From: Rhabditophanes sp. KR3021
Taxonomy: Eukaryota > Nematoda > Chromadorea > Rhabditida > Alloionematidae
Length of the DNA: 64,000 bases
NCBI GenBank assembly: GCA_963281155.1
Contig: CAUJLY010000003.1
Span: 5,580,001 to 5,644,000, forward strand
Direction: 5' to 3'
Shown in pieces: positions 35,728 to 46,660 of the stretch. The position numbers and the translations under genes were made by a program. Numbering within the stretch: position 1 is the first letter of the stretch; every line of letters starts with the position of its first letter. The notes under the pieces were generated by a model. It was given only the letters and a program-made list of their open reading frames with translations, was not told the DNA's origin and did not search any database.

Positions 35728-35922
35728 TTTCGTGACAAATTAGGGTTAATGAAATTGATAGATTTCCGATTAAATCAAATTAATTGCCTGATAAAAGAAG
35801 GTTTATGAGATTGATAGGTTCCATATTAAATGAATTTAAACACTTAGTCATGATTATTAAGATTGTAAAATTGGCAGTTGCTTGATAAGATGAATTTAAA
35901 TGCTGAGTCATGATTTCTTAAG
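35728..35922. repeat. degenerate tandem repeat, about 60 bp unit, 3 copies
   Basis: Three diverged copies share ATTGATAG-like, AATTTAAA and (C/G)AGTCATGATT blocks, followed by TTAAG. It lies inside the gene-free region. Confidence 0.45.
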
Positions 35923-37860
35923 TAAGCTGTGTAGTTGATAATTGAAATTGTGTGATTAACCAACAAATCTCATTTAATTCAATTTGCAACAACAATCCAA
36001 AACAGATACTTTAAATCATCAACATATTATTGTTTATTTACTCATCTTTCCCTCTTTTTATATTTCCTCCAGAAGATCTTAATCAAAGCACCAGATAAGA
36101 CAAAATGTTTACAGCAACCATTTAATTAAATCTGTCCAACATATGCTAATATAAACAAATGGCCATGATCATTTGACAAGATAAAAAAGATTACCCTTTT
36201 TTGTTTAGAAATACAGTATCAAAAGCTTATTTATTTATTATCATGGTTCCGATCAGCATTTATCTCACCATCACCTTTAATCTAAACAAAGGCGACCATT
36301 TCGTTGATTAGCAATTTCGATTGTTGTTCTGCAAACTAACAAATTTGAATCGTTGTCAAAATAAAAGTGGCGTAAACAAAAAAGATTTTAAGGTAAATGT
36401 CAAAGCATCGAACAAAGGAACCCATGATTTGTAAAGGGCATAAGGAACGTTTGAAGTTGTGATTTATAGTAATTGACAATTATAACATCTTCCATTCTTT
36501 AGATATGAGTAAGATGACATTTTGTATTTTTGAAATAGAATAAATTAAAAGCTGAGATCATGTCTTTCTTTGTGCTCAGCATATCCTTAGTCATCAAAAA
36601 CAATCCTCACAAACCATTTCCACAACTCACGTATACTTATTTTCAAATATTTTTATTTTTGTTGTTACATATTGGCAAAAACATATTTGCTTACCTTACC
36701 CCGTCGTCTCAATTATCTTTGTTTATGGCGATTGTTTTCAACTAATATTTCAAACAATATAAATTGCGACTTAGTGACTTGTTCTCCCTCGTCTATTCAT
36801 GACTTATTTTAAATTTTATTTCTTTCTCGCCAAATAATACCTATATATCACACACAAAATTGCTCTGCGCATACCCTCGAATAGTCCAGAAGCTTCCATC
36901 TTTTGGAAAGAAGATTAACTTTTGGTATCTGTTCCCTCCAAGTATATGACTAATTTATTAAAATCATACTTTCGATACACCACCTTCTCCAAAATTAGTC
37001 ATTGTCAAATCAAACAAAAACATCCCCCATATTTGTTACTATTATTAGTTTTGATGAACTGAACATGACTAACAAGCCAATCCAAACAACACACAAATAC
37101 GTTACGTGTACTACAAATTTCTTTTTTTTGTAATTTACCGCAATCATAGTGTTCAGCTGTGTACTTTTAAACAGACTCCCATCCAAGCTAATCCATTTTA
37201 CTCCTTTACGGCACCGTTTCTTTGATCAGGCACCCTGATCTTCTTTTTTACTATTGCATTATCTGTGACTTGCCTTAGTTAGTAGTCTTTACATGTGTTA
37301 GATTGTTTTAAGGGTTAGTGCTAAGAAATTAAATACTACTGTTTCTAAAGGCCTTTTTGTATCACATTAGGGCGTTTCATCAAAGGAAGACTCGTTTTAA
37401 ATAGATTAAAAAGAAATTATAAATAGAGTGTCGTTTGTGTGGAATGACAGAACAAGCCATTTACTTTTGATACTATTAATGGTGTTCATACTTTTTATAC
37501 TTGTACACTTTATTTTACATGCTTCAACAGACGTCAACAGTCTCTTACGTAAATTGTTTAATTATGTAACTGTTTTTGGCATATCTCTTACCTATCTCCT
37601 TTTGACGGCTCTTTACAACCTTTTTGATGATTGACGCTTGATAAGCAATTCAATGGTCGGCACGTCCTTTGCTAAAACATTTACCTCTAATTGTGTCGAA
37701 TTATAAGTTCCCACACAAAGGACAGTTTAAACGTTTGGTGGGATTTATTTGTATACAACAAATTTCTTTATTTTAAAACAAAAAATCATTAGCTGCTTTT
37801 AATTGATATCTCAATTGTGCGTGACAAACCTTAATTTCAATTTAAGTCCCTTTTAAGATT

Positions 37861-37897
37861 ATTTAGTCCTATTTAGTCGCATTTAGTCCTATTTGCC
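37861..37897. repeat. 10-bp tandem repeat, about 3.7 copies
   Basis: The unit ATTTAGTC(C/G)(T/C) repeats with the last copy changing to ATTTGCC. Confidence 0.6.
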
Positions 37898-38118
37898 ACC
37901 TCTGCCCCCTCTAAATTTACTCATATAAGTATTTATGATGTACCATCTGCCAACTTTTTTGGTTGGTACCACATACGTAGTTTGAGAGGACAAGATCAAC
38001 CCGCACATACACTACCATCCATTATCTTTTCCCAGTTTTTGGTTGTAATAATTATTAGTTAACCCATATTATATTAAGACACCCTTAATTATAAATAGAC
38101 GTGTAATTATATGTGAGC

Positions 38119-38186
38119 TACTACAATATCTACTTCCCAATATCTACTACAAATATCTACTACCAATATCATTGCCAATATCTTGT
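38119..38186. repeat. short tandem repeat, AATATCTACTACC-like
   Basis: Five imperfect copies of an AATATCTACTACC-like unit of 13-16 bp. Confidence 0.6.
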
Positions 38187-40692
38187 CCATGGGTTTGAGA
38201 AAAAAACGAACTTTGTTATTAGTAGGGAGTAAGTATCTCTTTGACCTAGGCATTGGACTGTATGTCTTTTTGTCGATCTTAATCTAAACGACGCCATCTT
38301 CTTCTCATCTCAAAAAGTATATTATAAATTTATCACATATCTAAAACTTTCACTGCTAATTTAATGTGATTGAAAGTCAGTACTTTCATCTGCTTATATT
38401 CTTTTAACCCCCATTTAATTAGTTATATAAAATGTCTTCATTATGGTGATTAAGTTAGTGGTGGTGGCCTGTGTTTTAGTGTTCAAAGTGTCAGGTCCAG
38501 AGAATAAGATTAATAGGTGTTAAAGGGGGCAATACACTATATTGATAGAGGCATTTAAATCTCACTAATATTTAAAGGAACAAGACTCTTTGCTCATTTG
38601 TTATGTTTTAAATATTTATGTATTTATAGAATTGACTTCTTTACATTAATCATCTTTATATAGCTATTATTCCTTCTTCTTGCCCTAATCTATACTTCCC
38701 ACAAATATTTACCACATTACCCCCCTTCTTAACAGATTCCGACCAAATTCCATCCAAATTCTTGCAAATTCCTTTGTCAGTGAGCGCTTCAACAGCTGTG
38801 CGATCGTGGAGTTGTTTCCATTCTTGTAATGCGCACAATTGTGACTTGGACTGATCGTTATTACACATTAATTGTCATCAAAAGAAGATCGTCATACTCA
38901 TCCTTATTTTGAATGACTTTATACAAGTTTACATAACTTCATATGATTCAACTTAATTTGATATAACTTGAAATAACAATATGAGAGAAGATCAAATATA
39001 CAGTATTGCTCATATTCCTTGTTCACACTTTCCCTGACTTTTACTAAACTTACCCAAAATGTAGTAGTTACTTGTTCCCTTACTCCGACGCATCATCAAA
39101 ATTATCCATGACAACTTTGCTAAAGTGGAGTCATCATTTTTTCTTAAATTTAGGTATACCCTTCCATTTTTTTGGTGCATTGCTCTAGTTAATACTTTTC
39201 ACAAGAGACATTTACGACACCAGCTTCCAACCTAATTATGAGAAAATAGTGGCTATACCCATTTTGAAATGAGAATGCCTCGTTTTGTTTAACAGCTCAC
39301 TTTTATGATGCCAAAATAATTGTATCTTTTGTTCCTTTCGACTAACAACACATATTTTTATATATCGTCTGGTGTCCATTAAATGTAATGCTTAGTACTA
39401 TTTTGTAGTAAGATAGATATTATATCTATATGACGACTACACAATACCCCATCTTTTACTCCTTTTTTGCTGGCGTAGTGGTCGAGGTCCTTTATAGTCC
39501 TTCTAGTAAGGGTCGTCTGCCGTATATGCGTCTTTTAGAGGACAAAGCCGTATACCATTTTACTCCTAGATCACATCTCTTCTTCCAATTTCCCTTTTAC
39601 CATCTATTTTATGATCCTCCCACTTTGCGCCTCTAGGAACAGCTTGTGCAAAATGAGTTGTAGAAAGAGCTGCAGCAGTAGAAGTATATGAGGACATGCC
39701 GTCCAAATCGACTCCTCATCCTCTCTCCTCCCTTACTTTTATAGTTTTGTAAGTTGGCTGGGTTGATTGTGTGTGTCCCCTTGCTTTTATTGTATATTCT
39801 TGTACATAGATGTTCCTCGTTCTTGTGATATAGTAGTGCGCGACTATTCTAAACAGTATGGTTGGCGTAGTCGCGGCATAGTGCCATATACTCCCGCGCT
39901 CACCAAACCATCACCACCAAAATAGTTCAATCGCCCACATTACTCTGTCTCGGTACTGTGTCCTTCTCTAGATACAGACATACACTATGATGTTGATTGG
40001 AGGACGTTAGGCCCAATTTGCTAATACAAAAGGGGCTTTTGTTACTACTACCTTCACTTTGACTTGTCCACCTTTTTATGTACTCTATTTGTTTGTTATT
40101 AGACAACATTCTTATGCATACCACATTACATCCTCGTGTATACATTACAGCTAGGCCATTCATTCATTTTTTGTCAACTCTCATTTATTATGTTGTCCCT
40201 CCATTTTTATGAGCTTTAAAGGATATACACAAAATACACTTTTGGAACATTTAAAGCTTCAATGACACTACCATCCAAATAGAATATCCCCTCGACATAT
40301 GTAATATGATATGTACGTACTACTTATATGTATCTTTGACACATTCTCTAGAACGCATTCTTTGTTCTCAGTATATAGTAGTTACCAGACCTGAATTCAT
40401 CCATAATTAGGGCATTAATTAGTTTATGAATTGACACCTTAATATGAGTCAACTAATTACACATTACGTACCCCCTGTGTGGTGATCGTCAACACCCCCA
40501 CGACACACACAATTGTCATGTTCACACTACTTTGATATGACTTGTCAGATTGTGGTTGTTGCCATATCAGCTAATGTACTTGGTTACGAGTACCATTACT
40601 TTCATTTATTCGATTTGATTAGTCACAATATTTAATATTTTGTCTATTTTTAGTCTCTACAAACACTTTTGTTTTTAACATCATACTTAATA

Positions 40693-41612
40693 ATGTCTGC
40701 CGTCGAATCAATTGCCACCAAGGTTCAAGAAACCGTAATCATTGAGAAGGTTGAAGAGACCTCACCTGAGGCTCCAATTGCTGATGCCACTCCAGCTCCA
40801 GAATCCACCGAAGAAACTAAGGCTGCCGTGGATGAAGCCATTGAACAATTGAAAACTCTCCAAGAAGACCCCATCGCTTGGATCTCAGCCCAAAGACCCG
40901 CAGCCATCCACAAAGTGAACCACCTCGTTTGCAACTGGATCGCAGGAATCGTGAACGAAGGAGCTGAAACTCCAGTGGCCACCGTTCCAGGAAAACACGA
41001 CAATGTCACCAAAAACCAATTCCTTGCTTTCCTGAAGGACGGAACCATTCTCACTCAACTGGCCAACAAGTTAGCTCCGGGGTCGATCGAAACTGTTCAT
41101 GAGGGAGAAGAAGCAGCCACCAAGGAAAACCAAACTGCTAACATCGAAGCTTTCGTCAAGTTCGTTAAGGAGAAACTCGAACTTGGAGAGGAACAAGTGT
41201 TTACTGCTGCCGACATCCAAGACAAAGGAAAGGAAGGCTACCAGGCCGTTTTCAACACACTCGCTCGCGTAGGGATGGCTGTGAAGGAAAAGTTCGACAA
41301 AGACGGTCTTGACATCGACAACGTAACTGAATCTGCCGCCAAAGTTGCCCAGAACAAAATCTTCGTCACTCTTCTTGGCCTGTTCAACCGTGCCAAGGCT
41401 GCCCTTACCGCCAAAAAAGCCGTCGCCGAGAAACCAGCTGAAAGCGGTGAAGCCACCGAACAAAAAAAGGAGGAAGAGGTTGAAAAGAGCGTAGAAGGAA
41501 CAGTGACTGAACCCGCCAAGGAAGTAAGTGAAACTCACTAATAGCCTCTCCCTAACGGTGTTCTCCATTTTAGTCCGAAACAACAGTAAAGCCTGAGATA
41601 ACTGCCAACTAA
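40693..41612 (+). CDS. calponin-homology (CH) domain protein A
   Basis: Exons 40693-41523 and 41574-41612 give 289 residues. An acidic N-terminus rich in Glu, Ala and Pro is followed by a CH-type domain (about residues 60-190): KVNHLVCNWIAGIV, then FLAFLKDGTILTQLANKLAP and FTAADIQDKGKEGYQAVFNT, as in the single CH domain of calponin and transgelin. The C-terminus is a Lys/Glu-rich tail with Ala repeats. No calponin repeats are seen. Such proteins bind actin in muscle or cytoskeleton; that role is inferred. Codon use is strikingly C-ending and GC-rich compared with its neighbours, a sign of high expression. A divergent paralogue lies at 61559-62764. The last exon is only 12 sense codons long. 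Confidence 0.8.
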
Positions 41613-43764
41613 TTTGAGTGTACTATCTCTTTCACAACTACTTTATTCTTGTTTCTCTATATTGTAATATCTGTTTATTATCATCATCTCTCTTCACCAT
41701 TTATCCCTACCTTTCCTTCCCATTTGTGTGATCCGGCCTTGTCATATTTTATTATTTCTTATATAACAAGCTAATTGGACCTGTGTTTATGGTTTCAATA
41801 TTATTTTTAATAAATTCAGAGGTTATCTTTTTGTATTGTCTTTTTAAGCTTAGTAAAAAAGCCTTGAATGGTCCGTCCGCTTCTGACTTTGCCACATTAA
41901 CAAATAGCCTTATCTTTCCAGATAAATTATTATTATGTTATGGCAAGTTCAGTGCTTTTATCATCTTATTCTATCTATATATTTATCCATATTTATTTTG
42001 CTTTTGTAGGTGGAATAAAAAAGTATATTTGTGTTGTTTCTTTCTGTGATTGAATTTTAATAAAAGATGATGCTCTCAATTTTTTGTTCTCTTGATCATT
42101 CCACTCTTCTATATCAAACATACTCTTTCACCAAAAGTATATATTGTGAGGCAAAAGACACAACCAATTATGTTGATATTTAAAATAAAGTGCTATTTAA
42201 TTGTGTTCAATTATATCGAAATCTAGAAGTGTTACCCATAAATTATGCATTAAATGGCTTGAAACAGTTGACTTTAATTGATGAGTTAATTGACTTTTGA
42301 AGGGGATTGATAAAGTGTTGTGTCACTCAAAGTCGCGTCCTTTTAAAGAGACAGCCATATTTTGCGGATAGTATTACATATGGGCATCAAATCTCAGGAA
42401 CAGTCCAAGGTCATCTTTTTGGGGCCGAATAATATTGTTTGAAAGAGAGAAAATGTTTAAAATTAGAAGAAATGACTGGCCATTAACTATTTTTAATCCA
42501 AAAAACGATCCACATTATTGCAAAAGCAATTACTTCTTTTTTGATTCCATCTTCATCACTTACCCACAAAGAAGAGCCCTAAAACAATTTATTTTTCAAT
42601 TTTTAGATAAGGCAATACCATACTTAAAGCTCCTCTAATACATAATACATTTTGGGATCTTTTAATGGCAAAAACTAATTGAAAATCGATCTGCTTTGTT
42701 GCGGAAGGGCCAACTATTTTAATTAACCCAGTCACGATACACTTCCATTAACTAAAGGGAATTGCCTTTATTTCACTATTTTGGGACAGTCTCTTTGACT
42801 ATTGCCTTTTTCATTAATTCCTGATGAAATATGGTAGAAACTCATAAAAAGAATTTGGATATGCGACTATCATTAAAAAGAGATCCTTTTTATTTGATTG
42901 AATGTGGCAATTAATGGATATTTCAATAACTGCCAACAAAAAGGGAGAGATTTATTTGGGTTGTTTATACTATTTGTGGTGTGATGTGGGTATTAGTAAA
43001 TTAAATTTGAAGCTACTAATTATTATGCTACCTATTTAGTTGGTTATATCAACTTGAATCTAGTTTGATTGTTTGCACTCCGGTGTTAGATGACATATGC
43101 TAAAAAACCTTCATCAAATATGTGATGAGTAATAAAAACAACAATTATAGTAAGTATTTTTAATGTTGACAATCTTTTTATATTCGGATGATGAATCATT
43201 CTATTCAAAATTGAAATAAACAAAACAATTTCTCATTTTACAAAAGGTCATGCCCCATCAATAGTAGGGGCCAAGCCTCCCTCTAATTAGGAACAAAAGA
43301 ACAGCTGAAAAGGTAATCATTCGGATACAATTAGCGGCAAAGCCATTGCACATTAGGTTACCTTTTATTTTAAATGAAGGAAACTCCTATAAGCATATGT
43401 CTATTGAACGGAGCAATTTTTAATTGGATTCGGAGGTAATTAAATGGGCGGAAGTGGATATTTAAAAAAAGTTTTAAGAAAGGACTTCATTTAAAAAATA
43501 CAACAGAACTTTTTAAGTACAGCCTATATTTAGAAACTGCAACAAGCTTTGAGTACTTACTTTATTTATAAATGCAGAACATTTTTGAAGTACTGGCTTT
43601 ATTTAAAAAAGACGACAAAGTTTTTAGCAGTAACTTTATTTGCACAAAAAGATACATACAGAAGTTAAATTACAAAAAAGAATATTTACATTATTACTCA
43701 CTACACAGAACTTTTAAACAATATTATGAGAGATGATTACATTAGGATCTTTTTTGAAAGATAA
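41613..43764. other. intergenic region between convergent CH-A and DHHC genes
   Basis: Includes the CH-A 3' UTR (AATAAA near 42015) and, at 43483-43650, a tandem repeat. No gene is seen. Confidence 0.45.
43483..43650. repeat. tandem repeat, about 40 bp unit, 4 copies
   Basis: Degenerate copies share CTTTATTTA, a (T/A)GCAACA-like block and TTTTTGAAGTAC. It lies 115 bp beyond the 3' end of the DHHC gene. Confidence 0.6.
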
Positions 43765-45599
43765 TTAAACAACTGTCCGACTTTCCTGTGGAAAATGAAT
43801 AATTTCTTTTCGGAAATAAGTTCTAGTGCAGGGAATAAACCATTTGTACCATTTTGCCTGTCCACACACTTTGGCCATTTGAGAGTACTTGGATTTGGAG
43901 GTCCGTCTGCCTGAGTAACCACGTCTTTGGAGTCTTTCAATAGGAGTTTCATCTTTGAAGATGGCTTGAAGCTGGTCGCACGAAACAGCTAACACAAACA
44001 TCCCAAACATTGAGGACTCGATTGTTAAAAAGATTGTATGTAAAACCTTGAGATGGTGCGCACTCTCTCCGAAAGGCCCATTTTTACCTGTAAGCCCGCC
44101 ATCATCGTGAAATGACCAAGACAGGATAACTACGAAGATCGCATAAATTGCCGACAAGCCAATAAATAACAAAAATTGTAAAAAATATTTTTGATTAAAC
44201 TCTCCAATGCAATTGTTAACCTAAACATCATTTAATGATTAATAAGAAAAGCTATTTTAAATGTTTAGTGGAAAGTTGATTTTATACGGAAAGGTCAATT
44301 CACTCAGGACCGACTTTATATTATTTTTGTCCGGTCAGGCATGTATATCTTACCCAAGGACAGTGATGATCATATAAGCTAACACATCTTTGGCAAACTC
44401 TGCAGTGATGAGCTCGTGGAGGGCGGAAGCTTCGGCAACGCATGCAAACTGTCCAATTGTCTTTTATGCACTGTAAAGTTCCGTCTTCTAGTTGCGTCTT
44501 TTCTAGAAATTCATCTTCTTCGCTGTCTGAGTAATCATCTTCGTAGAAATGGCCGGATTTTTCTTGTTCCATTTTAAGGATCTTTTCATCTGTTTTTCTA
44601 GGAAATAAAATTATTTATTTGTGGGTTTGTAAACTTACTTATTTCGTTGCAATGGCACCTATTAGAGAATAATAAAAAAGGTTATTAAATGGTTCAAAAA
44701 TTTATAATTTATGATAACAATCTAAATATAGCTCAAAGCGTATAAATAGTCATCATGATTTTTGATATTTTATTCAGTTTAAAGGTATTAAGGCAACAAA
44801 AATAGAATCTGACTTCTTCGACTCCCAAGTTTATCATTTCAAGCTATTAATTAATACTATATGAATGTACACTTATGACTAATTTTTTCTAATTTAATTA
44901 AACTGTAGCTGTATTACTAAAGCAACTATTGCTTCAGAAATAGAAATGGATAATGATATTCTTGTTGAAGATTTGGCTTCTCAAATCTTGAACAAAAACC
45001 TGATTATACTCCTACATCTTTTGTGCCGTAAGTTTATAACAACCATTTTATAAATCTAATTAATTTATCTATTTTGGATCCGGAATATTAAAAGATACAC
45101 CATTCCTGGGTTTAGCAAGTATAAAAGAAGAACTAAGAAGATTCTAGGATAATTAGTTTGGTGAATGTCTTAGTGTGTTTTGAAACTTTTTTTAATTGAT
45201 TTTTTTGGTTTGTTCAGCATAAGTCATGAGTAGAAAGAAGAACTTCGGGCATTAGTTTAGTGAATTTTAAGTGTATTAAAATGTTTAATTATTTTTTGTT
45301 TAACAAATTTAATAAACCCAATAACCAATTATTAACGTACTATTCCAGGATCAGTAGTCATTGCCTTGAAATGAGCAATAATGCCAAGAAACAGCAAAGA
45401 ATTAAAAATAAAGATGTGGAACGTGCCCCATATTCTAAAAGAATGGCATTAAAAATGATTTGTTTATATAATTTTGAACTTACGATTCAACAAAAGTCGG
45501 CAACACCATAACATACATGACCGCATAATCAGCATACCCGATGGCCCCAAATGTCATCAAGACACAAAGAATTCCACAAACATCAAGGCGGAAAATCAT
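43765..45599 (-). CDS. DHHC palmitoyltransferase (ZDHHC3/7 type)
   Basis: Five exons (45599-45484, 45434-45341, 44658-44639, 44597-44354, 44220-43765) join without a frame break to 309 residues. Exons 1-2 encode two membrane helices ([34 protein letters not shown]) and the DPG motif just after them. Exon 3 is a 20-nt microexon encoding VPLQRN, completing the family's DPG-x-VP. Exon 4 is acidic and then holds the Cys-rich domain with [14 protein letters not shown] and the catalytic DHHC of YDHHCPW. Exon 5 continues [13 protein letters not shown], two more helices, and a DETPIERL segment like ZDHHC3/7. Enzymes of this class attach palmitate to Cys of Golgi and membrane proteins. Intron 2 (682 bp) may contain a small antisense gene. 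The start is the Met before the first helix; an upstream in-frame stop supports it. Confidence 0.9.
44946..45147 (+). CDS. possible small gene nested in a DHHC intron
   Basis: A TTGCTTCAG acceptor ends at 44937, eight bases before ATG 44946. The first exon runs to a GTAAGT donor at 45028; a second exon begins at 45095 after AAAAG. The in-frame join gives 44 residues beginning [15 protein letters not shown] and ending at TAG 45145-45147. A competing reading, one frame over from mid exon 1, is also open to TAA 45150-45152 and reads [12 protein letters not shown], then [18 protein letters not shown]; it would need a lost base. I recognise neither product. Splice sites and the acceptor near the ATG favour a real gene; the short length and the two open readings keep confidence low. 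Confidence 0.35.
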
Positions 45600-46660
45600 A
45601 TCTTCTTAGCGAGTTGCCGTTGAAATTGCATTAGTGATAAGCCTGAAAGCAGTAAATAAAGTTGGGACGAATCACAGTTATGGCCATATATATAGATAAA
45701 AGTTAGTGGTTGAGGAAAGTTGTTATTGAATATATAGTTGGAAGTCGCGACGAGACTTTGCTCACTAGTTCTGGGGTCTCTCTTGACAAAAGTTGTGGCC
45801 AATTTTTTGATAGCAATTAGTCAATATTGTCTGTTTAAAGTTTTGGTTTAGTGAATTTTTGGTGCGGATGAAAAGAGATAGTGCTAATTTCGAGTATTGT
45901 TACAAGACAAATGTTTTCTTTACAACAAATAAATGTTAAAGCATTGGAAAGACGGTGTATCGAAGAATGATAACGTGTAAATTTATATCAACTAGTTGCG
46001 ATCTTATGCATATATTATATTCTTTGGTAATTAATCGTCCTAGAAATCAAATATGATCTCTAATTGTGTTACAACTTTGTGATAATTAAGGTTTATTCAA
46101 AAGTTAAAGAGTATAAAAAATATACAAACAAGAGAGAAAATATATTCATAATAAATCAAATTATACATATCATTTAATGGGAACTGGTCATCCCTTTTGT
46201 TGTTGATGGTGTGCTAGTTGGTTGTAGCATTTAATTTAGATAAAACACCCATATTGACGCCTAAGCATTGAATTCACAATTTGGTTGGATTTTAGATATG
46301 ATTTTTGTCTGAAAGAAAGAATATTAAAAAATTAAATGCGTATGATCGGTTAAAACACGAAAGTTTAATTATTATTCTTTAAAGCATGTAGGTTTAAGTT
46401 ACGATTCGAGATTAAATTTTAATTATTAAAACGTGAAACTTCAAATTAGGATTCTTCAAAATATATTTTATTAAAAAATCTGCATGCTACAAAAATATTT
46501 ATATAAAACGAGTATGGACTATATAAAGGACTGTTTATGATAATTTGTTGTTAAGTAAAATATGGAACATCATTCAAGACAATTAAAACGTTTACATTAC
46601 AAAAACCCGTTGGACATTTTTAATTTCTCGGGTGTACAGATGTTTGTTGACAGGTGATTT
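45600..46660. other. intergenic region between DHHC and thioester-protein genes
   Basis: Promoter side of the DHHC gene and 3' flank of the thioester-protein gene. A minus-strand open frame (45596-45802) starts at TTG and is probably 5' UTR. Confidence 0.45.

Larger units (their letters stand above)
33444..40692. other. 7.2-kb non-coding region, pyrimidine-rich on plus strand
   Basis: No gene is supported. Open frames are short, often start on non-ATG codons and lack domains. Many stretches are T- and C-rich on the plus strand. The simplest reading is a very long 3' UTR of the PNRC-like gene and/or a long 5' regulatory or UTR-intron region of the CH-protein gene. It ends in a TATTTTTAG acceptor (40653) 39 bases before the CH-protein ATG. 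Confidence 0.45.

Noticed and set aside
41071..41583. Long minus-strand frames opposite CH protein A
   Set aside because: They are mirror frames of a GC-rich, strongly codon-biased gene.
45596..45802. Minus-strand 68-codon fr​ame upstream of the DHHC start
   Set aside because: Starts at TTG, ends in the wrong frame at the DHHC ATG, and has no family match; probably 5' UTR.
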